Part shown: positions 50,616-58,741 of the stretch, in pieces
How the letters are laid out: the number at the start of each line of letters is the position of its first letter
Numbering within the stretch: the stretch's first letter is position 1
Assembly: GCF_003858645.1 (NCBI RefSeq)
Contig: NZ_RQJP01000006.1
Span: 434,001-498,000, forward strand
Origin: Larkinella knui
GTDB taxonomy: Bacteria; Bacteroidota; Bacteroidia; Cytophagales; Spirosomataceae
DNA length: 64,000 bases
Reading direction: 5' to 3'
The notes under the pieces: model-generated
Databases searched by the model: none
The model's input: the letters and a program-made list of their open reading frames with translations, nothing else
What the model was told of the DNA's origin: nothing
Made by a program: the position numbers and the translations under genes

Positions 50616-50990
50616 TTAGCGCCCGAGGTACAAACCCGCCATCGACGCCAGCAGACACAACACCACGTTCAGCACCACATTCGATGCCGCAGCCCACCAG
50701 CGACCGGTTTGCATCAAGAATAAGGTATCCGTACTGAAGGTCGAAAACGTGCTTAAACCGCCACAAAAACCCACACCGAGCAACAGCCGGTACGTTTCCC
50801 GACCGGAAACCCGGGCCGTTAGCCAGCCGACCAGAAAGCCCAGAATCAGGCTCGCTACCAGATTGACAATCAGCGTGGAAGCCGGGTAGGCTGTTTTAAA
50901 TACCGGCTGCAGGTAGCGACTGACTGCGTAGCGGGTCATGCTGCCCAAACCACCTCCCAAAAAAACCAGCCAAAACGGATTCGTCATCAT
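50616..50990 (-). CDS. crcB: fluoride ion channel CrcB/Fluc
   Basis: This 124-residue four-helix channel exports fluoride, passively lowering its cytoplasmic level. It has the family marks LGGGLGSMTRYAVSRYLQ near the start, TLIVNLVASLILGFLVGWL, and GVGFCGGLSTFSTFSTDTLF, where the FSTFS sequence lines the pore with phenylalanines. ATG 50990 (or 50987) gives the family length; the longer frame to 51056 is rejected. It is divergent from an APC permease, with only 59 bases between; no fluoride riboswitch is recognisable there. Confidence 0.94.
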   Translation of the reverse strand: MMTNPFWLVFLGGGLGSMTRYAVSRYLQPVFKTAYPASTLIVNLVASLILGFLVGWLTARVSGRETYRLLLGVGFCGGLSTFSTFSTDTLFLMQTGRWWAAASNVVLNVVLCLLASMAGLYLGR

Positions 50991-51049
50991 TTCTGCCAAA
51001 TCAAGCTGTAAAATAGGCGGTTTTTGGCGAAAAAGCCTATTATTGTAGA

Positions 51050-52381
51050 ATGACACCCCCCGAAACGAACCGTCCTTCCCAACTCCTTCGCCTTTTAGGC
51101 GTCGGCTTCGGTGTTGCCGTCACCATTGGTGGCACCATCGGCACCGGTATTCTCCGCCGACCGGGCACCATTGCACAGGAATTGGGGCAACCGTCGCTCG
51201 CCCTGCTGGTCTGGGCGCTGGTGGGTGTTTACGCGCTGATTGGCTCGCTGCAGGTGATCGAACTGGGTACCATGATTCCGAAAGCCGGGGCGTGGTACGT
51301 CTTCGCGCGCCGGGCGTTTGGCGATTACGTCGGGTTTCTGATCGGGATCAGTAGCTGGCTCGGCAGTATTGCGGCCATGGCCTTCGGGGCGGCAGTGATG
51401 GGCGAATATATTGCGCTGCTGGTTCCGGGTTTGTCAGCCTACATCAAGGTCATGGCGATTGGGATTCTGCTGGCTTTTACGGCTTTTCACCTCATCGGCG
51501 TCCGACTCGCCAGCCGGGCGCAGGAAGTCATGAGTTTCATCAAAGCCCTTGGTTTACTGGCCTTTGTGGTCATTTGTTTTGCCTACACCCCCGACGAACC
51601 GCTGCAATTTTCCGGCGACAACTCCATTCCCATCGAAGGTTCGCTGCTAGTGGGTATTCTGGCGGCTTTGCAGTCGGTTTTTTATACGTACGACGGCTGG
51701 CACACGGCGGCTTATTTTACCGAAGAAGACATCAATCCCAACAAAAACCTGCCGCGTTCGATGATGATCGGCGTTTTGCTGATTATCGGAATTTACTTGC
51801 TGGTCAATCTGGCGCTGTTTCATGTGCTGCCCATCGAACAACTGGCGAAATCCAAACTCCCGGCGGCCGACGCCGTGCAGGTGCTTTTCGGGCCCGCCAG
51901 CGCGAAAGTGGTGACCCTCCTGCTGATGATTTCGATTATGGGAATTATCAACGCCCAGATCATGTTCAACCCGCGGGTTTTGTTCGCCATCAGCCGCGAC
52001 GGCCTGTTTGCCAAGCTTTTCACCCGCGTCAATACCGGCGGAACCCCCGCCCCCGCCATGTTTCTGACCGTCGCCATGTCGATCCTGATGATTGTCACCG
52101 GCACCTACAGCAAACTGTCGGATGTGGCCTCGTTCTTTTTCGTGCTGTGTTACGCAGCGGCTTTTGCGTCGCTAATTCGGCTGCGAAAAACCGCCCCCGA
52201 ATTACCGCGCCCGGTCCGGGCCTGGGGCTATCCGGTTACGACCTGGCTGATGCTGGTCGCGTCGCTGGCTTTTCTGGTGGGCGTCATTTACAGCGACTTG
52301 TACAGCAGCGCCTATGCCGTCGGATTCATTGTGCTGAGTTATCCGCTGTTTTTGTTGGTGAAGCGGCTGAACCGGTCTTGA
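51050..52381 (+). CDS. APC-superfamily amino acid permease
   Basis: This is a 443-residue permease with twelve predicted helices. VGFGVAVTIGGTIGTGILRR (TM1) carries the G-x-G substrate loop of the APC family, and SVFYTYDGWHTAAYFTEEDI with NPNKNLPRSMMIGVLL is typical of TM6 and the following loop in LAT/ethanolamine-type carriers. It probably exchanges neutral amino acids. ATG 51050. A hairpin and a terminator follow. No operon partner. Confidence 0.9.
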   Translation: MTPPETNRPSQLLRLLGVGFGVAVTIGGTIGTGILRRPGTIAQELGQPSLALLVWALVGVYALIGSLQVIELGTMIPKAGAWYVFARRAFGDYVGFLIGISSWLGSIAAMAFGAAVMGEYIALLVPGLSAYIKVMAIGILLAFTAFHLIGVRLASRAQEVMSFIKALGLLAFVVICFAYTPDEPLQFSGDNSIPIEGSLLVGILAALQSVFYTYDGWHTAAYFTEEDINPNKNLPRSMMIGVLLIIGIYLLVNLALFHVLPIEQLAKSKLPAADAVQVLFGPASAKVVTLLLMISIMGIINAQIMFNPRVLFAISRDGLFAKLFTRVNTGGTPAPAMFLTVAMSILMIVTGTYSKLSDVASFFFVLCYAAAFASLIRLRKTAPELPRPVRAWGYPVTTWLMLVASLAFLVGVIYSDLYSSAYAVGFIVLSYPLFLLVKRLNRS

Positions 52382-52410
52382 TTTCCAATAGGAACGATTA
52401 CATACTATAG

Positions 52411-52430
52411 CCCCGGATTTTAATCCGGGG
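52411..52430. terminator. palindromic hairpin downstream of the APC permease
   Basis: CCCCGGATT-TT-AATCCGGGG is a perfect 9-bp stem with a 2-nt centre, but the following bases are not T-rich. It lies 30 bases after the permease stop. Confidence 0.55.
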
Positions 52431-52458
52431 AATACGGAGAGAGAATAATAGCAACAGG

Positions 52459-52479
52459 AACCGTTTCAACGGTTTTTTT
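52459..52479 (+). terminator. intrinsic terminator downstream of the APC permease
   Basis: AACCGTT-TC-AACGGTT forms a 7-bp stem followed directly by TTTTT on the plus strand. Confidence 0.65.
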
Positions 52480-52558
52480 ACTCTCGGTTTCCCTCATAAA
52501 CCAACCGCTAAAACGCTGGGCTGTGGTTTTCGGTCTACCGATTCAATGACTGCTTTTT

Positions 52559-53008
52559 ATGCTGCAAACCCTAAAAGCCCTGTTCGCCCGCGACCTGAAA
52601 CGCTTAAGGCGTGAAATCGAACTTTATCAGAACGAGGAGAAACTATGGATTCTTGACAAGGAAATCCCCAACACGGCGGGCAATCTGTGCCTGCATCTCG
52701 TGGGGAATCTGAATACGTATATCGGGGCGGTTTTGGGCAATACCGGCTACATCCGCCACCGCGACCTTGAGTTTTCGCGCCGGAATGTCCCGCGGAGTGA
52801 GTTACTCCGGCAAGTTGACGAGACGCTGGCGATCGTTTTGAGTTCGCTCGATCGAGTGAACGAAGAACAGCTTGCCGAAGACTATCCGATGCTGGTATTT
52901 GAAGAAAAAACGACGACCGAATACTTCCTCATTCATTTAACGACTCACTTGGCCTATCATCTGGGGCAAATCAATTACCACCGCCGGTTGCTGGATACCA
53001 AATCATAA
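52559..53008 (+). CDS. DinB-family (DUF1572) protein
   Basis: This 149-residue four-helix-bundle protein is of the DinB/YfiT type: LFARDLKRLRREIELYQNEE, the first histidine in NLCLHLVGNLNTYIG, and the closing HLTTHLAYHLGQINYHRRLL with two more histidines, giving the usual metal-binding triad. DinB-type proteins include thiol transferases (bacillithiol or mycothiol-dependent) and are often damage-induced. ATG 52559. It is single and runs in the same direction as its neighbours. Confidence 0.85.
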   Translation: MLQTLKALFARDLKRLRREIELYQNEEKLWILDKEIPNTAGNLCLHLVGNLNTYIGAVLGNTGYIRHRDLEFSRRNVPRSELLRQVDETLAIVLSSLDRVNEEQLAEDYPMLVFEEKTTTEYFLIHLTTHLAYHLGQINYHRRLLDTKS

Positions 53009-53134
53009 GCGGTTTTTCGGATTTCCTTTTATCCGGTTCTCCAACCATACGTAAAATTTCGCAAAATTATATGGTATAGCCATGTACCTTGCAATACAAA
53101 GTAGACAAGGGATTTCAACTTAATTAACACGAAA

Positions 53135-53524
53135 ATGAAAGCATCGTATTTTATTCTGGCATTCAGTTTATGGGTGAGCCTGGTGAGTTTTACAACCGTT
53201 CGAAACGAGCCCCAATTTGATCGTACTTCGGTGAGCGTCAAAGACTCGGACGTGTTTTACGAATTCTCCGCGACCTACGATCCGGCTAAAACCGGAAAGG
53301 TTCAGAGCTACCTCGACGACCATTTGAGACAACGCGGAGATGCTTCCTTTAAAAATGCCGAGCTTGATGCCACGATGACGCTGAACGACAAGACGGTTTT
53401 TTACATCAAATCATCTCCCGGTAAACTGCTGATCAAATTCGATAAAAGACGAAACTCCAGTAAAGCCTACGCCCGGTTTAAGAAATTGGGGGATGATCTG
53501 AGAGCGTTTTTGACTGACAAATAG
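53135..53524 (+). CDS. small secreted protein of unknown function
   Basis: This 129-residue protein has a signal peptide (MKASYFILAFSLWVSLVSFT) and a mature part of about 105 residues with alternating strands and helices: SVKDSDVFYEFSATYDPAKT, VQSYLDDHLRQRGDASFKN, TLNDKTVFYIKSSPGKLLIK and SKAYARFKKLGDDLRAFL. The pattern suggests a compact alpha/beta domain. No family was recognised. It is followed by a strong palindromic terminator and is monocistronic. Confidence 0.7.
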   Translation: MKASYFILAFSLWVSLVSFTTVRNEPQFDRTSVSVKDSDVFYEFSATYDPAKTGKVQSYLDDHLRQRGDASFKNAELDATMTLNDKTVFYIKSSPGKLLIKFDKRRNSSKAYARFKKLGDDLRAFLTDK

Positions 53525-53542
53525 ATTTTGGGGTTCATCTGA

Positions 53543-53592
53543 CCAGGCCTCCGCCCTCAACTTGAAACTGAGGGCGGAGGCCTGGTATTTTT
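53543..53592. terminator. strong intrinsic terminator
   Basis: CCAGGCCTCCGCCCTCA (53543-53559) and its exact reverse complement (53569-53585), with a 9-nt loop, form a 17-bp stem followed by TATTTTTA. Confidence 0.88.
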
Positions 53593-53623
53593 ACTTAATC
53601 CCGCAAATACTTTTATCACTCAC

Positions 53624-53653
53624 TTGCTTTTGTCTGATAACGTCTTACGTTTG
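53624..53653 (+). promoter_or_regulatory. promoter for the orphan HsdR-N-type nuclease
   Basis: TTG (53624-53626), a 19-nt spacer and TACGTTTG (53646-53653) are a good consensus match. The predicted start near 53660 excludes the TTG start at 53624 and supports the ATG at 53678. Confidence 0.72.
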
Positions 53654-53677
53654 TACATCCTAAAACCACTTTACCTG

Positions 53678-54784
53678 ATGGACTTCAAAGACCAGATCAA
53701 ACAATTGGGCGACCGTATCGTCCGGCTCAAAGACTCTATTCAGACCGAGGAAGCAACTAAAACGGCTCTTATCCTCCCATTTCTCAACACGTTAGGTTAC
53801 GATGTCTTTGACCCGCATGAAGTGTCACCCGAATTTATCAGTGACATCGGCACCAAGAAAGGTGAGAAGGTTGATTACGCCATTCTGAAAAACGGCCAGC
53901 CAATTATCCTCATTGAATGCAAGCACCATAACCAGAGTTTAACCCTTCACGACAACCAATTACTCCGGTATTTTCACGTAACAAAAGCGAGGTTTGGAAT
54001 ACTGACCAATGGCGTAATTTACCGGTTTTATACCGATCTGATGGAGCCAAACAAGATGGACCAGAAGCCATTTCTCGAAATCAATCTAACGGAAATGAAG
54101 GAGGTCCACTTTGAAGAATTGAAGAAATTCCATAAGTCGTATTTCGATGTCGATTCAATCCTTTCAACGGCCAGTGAGCTAAAATACATGGGCGAGCTCA
54201 AGCCACTCATTGTTCAGGAAATGTCTGATCCATCGGATGCCTTGGTGCGGTATCTGGCCAAACAGGTATACCAGGGCCAGATTAACGCCAAGTGGTTTGA
54301 TTACTTCAAGGCTTTAATAAAAAAAGGATTTCAGCAAATTGTGACCGACCAGATCACCGACCGCCTAAAATCTGCCCTTACCAAAGAAGAGCAACAGGAT
54401 GCGTCGGCAGTGGTGGTCGCATCAGCGGTTGATGTGGCCGCCGAAGTGAAGAAAGATCCAAACATCGTTACTACCGCCGAAGAACTGGAAGCCTTCTATA
54501 TAGTACGGGCCATTCTCCGGTCGACTATTAACGGAGAGCGCATCTACCACCGGGATGCTCAGACTTACTTTGCAATCCTACTGGATGATAACAATCGGAA
54601 ACCGCTTTGCCGTCTGTATATGAACGGTCAGAAGAAGTATATTGCTTTTCTGGATGAAGCAAGGAAAGAAATTAAGCATGAAATTCAGTCGCTGAATGAT
54701 GTTTATAACTTCACCGAACACTTACAAAAGTCACTGGCGCTGATGGATAATAAAGCAGAAGGGAGTAAAGTCGGGAATGGATAA
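53678..54784 (+). CDS. orphan type I restriction HsdR-N-like endonuclease domain protein
   Basis: This 368-residue protein starts with the HSDR_N nuclease module: an acidic helix (IQTEEATKTALILPFLNTLG), then D66 in KVDYAILKNGQPII and E80-x-K82 in LIECKHHNQ, which is the PD-(D/E)xK catalytic set, with KARFGILTNGVIYRFYTD following. The C-terminal half (from about residue 190) is unrelated to a helicase and contains a block of helices ending HYRDAQTYFAI-like strands. No methylase or specificity subunit is near. Stand-alone proteins of this type (COG4748) are widespread; a nucleic-acid defence or repair role is inferred. Confidence 0.82.
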   Translation: MDFKDQIKQLGDRIVRLKDSIQTEEATKTALILPFLNTLGYDVFDPHEVSPEFISDIGTKKGEKVDYAILKNGQPIILIECKHHNQSLTLHDNQLLRYFHVTKARFGILTNGVIYRFYTDLMEPNKMDQKPFLEINLTEMKEVHFEELKKFHKSYFDVDSILSTASELKYMGELKPLIVQEMSDPSDALVRYLAKQVYQGQINAKWFDYFKALIKKGFQQIVTDQITDRLKSALTKEEQQDASAVVVASAVDVAAEVKKDPNIVTTAEELEAFYIVRAILRSTINGERIYHRDAQTYFAILLDDNNRKPLCRLYMNGQKKYIAFLDEARKEIKHEIQSLNDVYNFTEHLQKSLALMDNKAEGSKVGNG

Positions 54785-54923
54785 TTGTGGAGTAGTATGT
54801 ATAAAATATATGCTTAATGTCTCACGTTAAGTAGTACTTCAGGCCCTTTTACTCATTTATCCGACTCCATTTATACAAAACCGCTTCCTGTTTGTTCATT
54901 TCCCAAACCAACTCTTTACCGGT

Positions 54924-55385
54924 ATGAAGACCAGGACTTTACTAGCAGCTTTGGCGGTTTTGGGAATGAGTTTAACCAACGGATTTGCGCAATCGAATCC
55001 GGAGGCAACTCCTTCAGAATCAGCCACGGTTTATGTCTACCGCAGCAGCGCACTGATGTCGAGTGCCCGCAAATATGGGGTATACGCCAATGGCAAACTC
55101 TTGTGCAAAATTGGCAACAAACGCCATTGCCAGGTATCGTTGCCAATCGGTCCCGTTACGTTCACCACCAAACTGGCCGGGTTGACGCTGGTTCCTAAAA
55201 AGCGTCCCCGCCTGGAGTTGACGCTTGAAGCCGGCAAAACCTATTACCTGCAAGCGGACTTGAAAACAAAATTATTTCCCCTTCAGGCCGTATTACCGTT
55301 GACGGAAGTGGTGCCCAATCCCAGCAAACTAAACGAGATCAAAAAGTCGAAAACCGAACCGACTTTGCTGAGTTCTGCGGAATAG
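54924..55385 (+). CDS. DUF2846-type secreted protein
   Basis: This 153-residue protein has a signal peptide (MKTRTLLAALAVLGMSLTNG) and a beta-sandwich domain of the DUF2846 type: SATVYVYRSSALMSSARKYG, VYANGKLLCKIGNKRHCQVS, LEAGKTYYLQADLKTKLFPL. Such domains occur on the periplasmic side of many proteobacterial and Bacteroidota envelopes; no reaction is known. ATG 54924. It faces the gluconate-dehydrogenase-like gene, separated by a palindromic repeat. Confidence 0.8.
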   Translation: MKTRTLLAALAVLGMSLTNGFAQSNPEATPSESATVYVYRSSALMSSARKYGVYANGKLLCKIGNKRHCQVSLPIGPVTFTTKLAGLTLVPKKRPRLELTLEAGKTYYLQADLKTKLFPLQAVLPLTEVVPNPSKLNEIKKSKTEPTLLSSAE

Positions 55386-55394
55386 GCTATGCCG

Positions 55395-55483
55395 ATGGGA
55401 ACACTGATGAAACGGATTGGACGGATCAAAACGGATTTTTAATCTGTGTCAATCCGTCCAATCCGTTTCATCAGCGTTCCTAT
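55395..55483. repeat. dispersed palindromic repeat, family 3
   Basis: GGAACACTGATGAAACGGAT at the left pairs with ATCCGTTTCATCAGCGTTCC at the right with one mismatch, and GGACGGATC/ATCCGTCC lie inside. It is closely related to 20050-20135. It sits between two convergent genes and probably ends both transcripts. Confidence 0.8.
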
Positions 55484-55486
55484 ACT

Positions 55487-56113
55487 TTATTTTTTCGGCT
55501 CTTCGTAACTCAACCCGTACTGTTTCAGAACATCCTCCGGAACGCCATCCCATTGGTTGGGCGTGTTGCCCACGTACCCCAGATCTTCGATGCCCATCTT
55601 GCTGGTGTAAAAACCGCCCAGAACGAAGTTGCGCAGGTAGGTGAAGAACGCGACGCCCTGCGTCATGTCCGACGGGACTTTTTTGCCGGGATACGCAATC
55701 TGCTCGACCATGTCGATTTGCTGCTCTTTGGTGCATTTGGCAAACGGATTCCCGTAGCGGCTGACGCATTTTGCATTCAGCCAGCGCAGTCCACCGCGCA
55801 TCGGCGTCTGGTTCCGGGGCTGATCGCGCATCATGAACTCGATAAACGCCGGGACACCGGCCTGCGACGCACTCCCCGATTTGGCATCGGCCGGAATGAT
55901 GATGTCGCTCAAAAGGGTAACGGTTTGCAACTCCGCCGGGGTAAAAAACGGCTCTGCCGCGAGCAGTTTCAGGTCGCGTTCGGCTTCGAACTTCTGACGC
56001 CCGGGCAACAGTTTAACGGCGGGTTTGGGTTCGGGAACTGCAGCCTCCACGGGGTTAACCGCCAGGCCCAACGATGTCAGGGATAGGGCTTTAAGAGTAT
56101 CTCTGCGTTTCAT
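55487..56113 (-). CDS. gluconate 2-dehydrogenase subunit 3-like protein
   Basis: This 208-residue protein begins with a twin-arginine type signal (MKRRDTLKALSLTSLGLAVN) and has the subunit-3 pattern AAEPFFTPAELQTVTLLSDI, IIPADAKSGSASQAGVPAFI and FMMRDQPRNQTPMRGGLRWL. These small subunits help export and assemble a large GMC-type flavoprotein dehydrogenase, often with a cytochrome. The large subunit is the next gene upstream (56652-58397), but a four-helix-bundle gene with inverted flanks lies between them, which is unusual. Confidence 0.9.
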   Translation of the reverse strand: MKRRDTLKALSLTSLGLAVNPVEAAVPEPKPAVKLLPGRQKFEAERDLKLLAAEPFFTPAELQTVTLLSDIIIPADAKSGSASQAGVPAFIEFMMRDQPRNQTPMRGGLRWLNAKCVSRYGNPFAKCTKEQQIDMVEQIAYPGKKVPSDMTQGVAFFTYLRNFVLGGFYTSKMGIEDLGYVGNTPNQWDGVPEDVLKQYGLSYEEPKK

Positions 56114-56135
56114 GTTTTAAAAGGTTTACGGTAGT

Positions 56136-56643
56136 CGGTTTTCAGTGTTCGGTGTTAAAATCAGCATCCTCTCTGAGGTCATAAGACACTTCGTCTTCTG
56201 CAGCTTTATATTTTAAACCGCGTACGGGTGACTTCTTAAGTGCCTGGATTAAACCAAATAGCATTTTGCCGGTGCGGTCTGTAGTTGAATAAAACAAATC
56301 GAATTGCTCCTGACTAATATGTTTTCGATCCAAAGCCCGATACAATTGTGATTTTACTTCTGTACTGGAACCGGTCGAATAGCCAAGGAACAAAATAAAT
56401 TCCGCTCGATTTCCACGACCAAAGCCTTCGGCAATGTTATCCATAATCGAACCACTCGCTCGATTAATCTGATTCTTCAATTCAAAATCTTTCGAAAAGC
56501 TGCCTTCCTGAGTAAGCCTGAACACATCATGCGATAGCTTTCGAGCTAACTTCCAGACTTCTAAATCCTCAAATCGATTGATCTTAGCCATTTAGTGAAT
56601 AGTACAGCACTCCGAAAAACCGTATACCGAAAACTGAAAACCG
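56136..56643. mobile_element. putative four-helix-bundle cassette between inverted repeats
   Basis: CGGTTTTCAGTGTTCGGTGT (56136-56155) and ATACCGAAAACTGAAAACCG (56624-56643) are inverted repeats with 18 of 20 bases in common. They bound exactly one gene, the four-helix-bundle ORF, in an operon where the GMC subunit genes would normally be neighbours. Extra copies of ACCGTATACC and AACCGTATACCGA lie just outside the right arm. No transposase is present, so movement would have to be in trans or by another process. Confidence 0.5.
56142..56591 (-). CDS. four-helix-bundle (23S rRNA intervening-sequence-type) protein
   Basis: This 149-residue protein of the S23/IVP fold has FEDLEVWKLARKLSHDVFRL, DFELKNQINRASGSIMDNIA, EGFGRGNRAEFILFLGYSTG and SSTEVKSQLYRALDRKHISQ, all standard. 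Family members are found inside 23S rRNA intervening sequences and as accessory protein (Avd) of diversity-generating retroelements, where they bind nucleic acid. A C-terminal tail of about 35 residues, partly acidic (EDEVSYDLREDADF), is extra. No reverse transcriptase or template repeat is nearby. Flanked by inverted repeats (separate entry). Confidence 0.9.
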   Translation of the reverse strand: MAKINRFEDLEVWKLARKLSHDVFRLTQEGSFSKDFELKNQINRASGSIMDNIAEGFGRGNRAEFILFLGYSTGSSTEVKSQLYRALDRKHISQEQFDLFYSTTDRTGKMLFGLIQALKKSPVRGLKYKAAEDEVSYDLREDADFNTEH

Positions 56644-56651
56644 TATACCAA

Positions 56652-58397
56652 TTAAATATTCTTCCGTTTTACCTGATCGATCAAATATTCCGACGTGCGC
56701 ATGGATGCGGCCAGGATGGTCCAGGTAACGTTTTTGTCGCCCTGCGTAACGAACGGAGCCGCATCGACCACGAACAGATTTTTGACGTCGTGGGCCTGCT
56801 GAAACTTGTTCAGCGCCGACTTGGCGGGGTCGTTGCCCATCCGCACCGTACCGACTTCGTGGATAATCCGGCCGGGAGCGGCCAAGCCGTAGTTCTGCTC
56901 TTTACCCGGTTTGTTGCCCATCGGCATCCCGCCCATCGCTTCGATGATCTGCTCGAAGGTATCCTGCATGTGCTTCGCCTGCTTGATTTCGGCGTCCGAC
57001 CATTTGTAGTGAAACCGCAGCGTCGGAATCCCGTATTTATCGACCGCATTCGGGTCAATTTCGCAGTAATTGCTCTCCAGCGGAATCGGTTCACCCCGGC
57101 CCGACATGCTGACGTAGGCACCATAAAACCGGCGCATGTCATCTTTCAAACCGGCTCCGTAACCACCCGCAGGCTTCATTTTCCCATCACGACCGGGAAT
57201 TTTTCCGTTCAGTGCTTCAATACCGCCCCCAAAACCGTAGCCCGGCATTCCCATGCCGCCCCCGTATTCGATGTGGTAGCCGCGCGGGAAATCCAGTTTT
57301 TTGTTGTCGAGCCACCAGGGCGTAAAGACGTGCATCCCGCCCACGCCGTCTTCATTATACCGCTTGCGATCCATCAGCGCGGGTACGAATCCGGACCGCG
57401 ACGCCCCCGTCGAATCGTTCAGGTACTTCCCGACCACGCCACTCGAATTGGCGAGTCCATTCGGAAAGCGCGACGATTTGGAGTTCAGCAGCAGCCGCGC
57501 CGATTCGCAGGTGCTGGCCCCGAGAATAATCGTTTTTCCGTACACCGACATTTCCTGCATACTAATCGTATCGACGTAGGAAACGCCCGTGGCCAGACCG
57601 GTTTTGGCATCGGTCAGCACTTCACGCACCATCGCGTTGTTTTGCAGCGTCAGATTACCGGTTTTCATGGCCGGAATACACAGCACCGACGACGACGAAA
57701 AATCGGCGTAGGCCGAGCAGCCCCGGTTGCACTGGCGGCAGTAAAAACACTGCCCGCGTTCCTTGTTGATGGGCTGGGTCAGAATCGATAAGCGCGACGG
57801 AATCACCGGAATGCCAATACCGGTAGCCGCTTTTTTGAGCATAAGCTCGTGCAGCCGCGGTTTGGGCGGTGGCAGAAAATGGCCGTCCGGCTCGTTGTGC
57901 AGGTTTTCGACCGAACCAAATACGCCGATCAGTTTATCGACCCGGTCGTAGAACGGCTTCATGTCTTCGTAGCCGATGGGCCAGTCGTCGCCAACGCCCG
58001 AGAGGGAGCCACGCCGGAAATCGTCGGGACCGAAGCGCATCGAAATCCGGCCCCAGTGGTTGGTGCGCCCTCCCAGCATCCGGGATCGGAACCAGAAAAA
58101 ATCGGCACCGGGTTTCGACGTGTACGGTTCGCCCTCGATTTCCCAACCACCCCAGGCCGCATCGAAGTCACCGCCCGACCGCGTGGTGCTGGCCCCGCGC
58201 CGGGGCGATTCATACGGCCATTTAAGCTGCGTCATGTACTTCGGATCGGCCGGGTCGAAATAACCACCGGCTTCGAGGAGCAACACTTTGGCCCCGGCTT
58301 TGGTCAGCATGTATGCCGCCATGCCGCCCCCGGCACCCGATCCAACGACGATGGCGTCATAAACCGTCGGGGCTTTTTTGATTTGAAAAAGATCCAT
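56652..58397 (-). CDS. GMC-type flavoprotein oxidoreductase (large subunit)
   Basis: This 581-residue glucose-methanol-choline oxidoreductase family protein has the FAD loop DAIVVGSGAGGGMAAYMLTK near the start, AYADFSSSSVLCIPAM, the TKAGAKVLLLEAGG strand, and the C-terminal HEVGTVRMGNDPAKSALN and VVDAAPFVTQGDKNVTWTIL. A cysteine set CFYCRQCNRGCS (about residue 220) resembles Fe-S or structural sites in gluconate/sorbitol-type dehydrogenases. With the small subunit (55487) it should oxidise a sugar or polyol at the periplasm. No signal peptide is present, consistent with export in complex with subunit 3. Confidence 0.92.
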   Translation of the reverse strand: MDLFQIKKAPTVYDAIVVGSGAGGGMAAYMLTKAGAKVLLLEAGGYFDPADPKYMTQLKWPYESPRRGASTTRSGGDFDAAWGGWEIEGEPYTSKPGADFFWFRSRMLGGRTNHWGRISMRFGPDDFRRGSLSGVGDDWPIGYEDMKPFYDRVDKLIGVFGSVENLHNEPDGHFLPPPKPRLHELMLKKAATGIGIPVIPSRLSILTQPINKERGQCFYCRQCNRGCSAYADFSSSSVLCIPAMKTGNLTLQNNAMVREVLTDAKTGLATGVSYVDTISMQEMSVYGKTIILGASTCESARLLLNSKSSRFPNGLANSSGVVGKYLNDSTGASRSGFVPALMDRKRYNEDGVGGMHVFTPWWLDNKKLDFPRGYHIEYGGGMGMPGYGFGGGIEALNGKIPGRDGKMKPAGGYGAGLKDDMRRFYGAYVSMSGRGEPIPLESNYCEIDPNAVDKYGIPTLRFHYKWSDAEIKQAKHMQDTFEQIIEAMGGMPMGNKPGKEQNYGLAAPGRIIHEVGTVRMGNDPAKSALNKFQQAHDVKNLFVVDAAPFVTQGDKNVTWTILAASMRTSEYLIDQVKRKNI

Positions 58398-58466
58398 TTA
58401 AGTAGGTTTAGGAACTAGCCGGGCTACGGCCTAAATACCGCATAATCAGAAAACTATACCTAAAAA

Positions 58467-58505
58467 GCAATCGGGCCGCACCAACTACTGATGCGGCCCG
58501 ATTGC
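58467..58505 (-). terminator. intrinsic terminator downstream of the alpha-CTD-like gene
   Basis: GCAATCGGGCCGCA (58467-58480) and TGCGGCCCGATTGC (58492-58505) form a perfect 14-bp stem; on the minus strand TTTTTA follows. It would also end readthrough from the repeat at 58571. Confidence 0.8.
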
Positions 58506-58570
58506 CTTACGCCTTCGTGTCTAAACGCCTTTTTGCCTGGTCCTAACGTACCAGTCGTTTCCGTTAACTT

Positions 58571-58727
58571 CCGGCCCTGGAAGGGCGTTCTGTTACTAGC
58601 CCCAAAAGGCATTTCATAGCCGGTAGCTCCGGAGGAGCGTTCTAAAAACACGATCAGAACGCTCCTCCGGAGCTACCGGCTATGAAATGCCTTTTTTGAC
58701 TAGTAACAGGACAGGCCTCCGGCCTTC
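58571..58727. repeat. dispersed palindromic repeat, family 1, with 38-bp perfect arms
   Basis: The inner arms at 58606-58643 and 58656-58693 are exact reverse complements over 38 bases (core GTAGCTCCGGAGGAGCG, as at 11051). The outer arms are CTGTTACTAG and CTAGTAACAG...AGGCCTCCGGCC. It is the cleanest copy in the window and lies just past the stop of the minus-strand gene at 58742. Confidence 0.85.
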
Positions 58728-58741
58728 ATTCAAATGCCTTC

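Noticed and set aside
50991-51049. Fluoride riboswitch upstream of crcB
   Set aside because: Only 59 bases separate crcB from the divergent permease and no crcB-motif features were recognised.
53624-53677. TTG start for the HsdR-N-like protein
   Set aside because: The promoter -33 and -7 boxes lie within this stretch, so it cannot be coding in that transcript.
56142-56591. Diversity-generating retroelement with the four-helix-bundle gene as Avd
   Set aside because: No reverse transcriptase, template repeat or variable repeat is found nearby.
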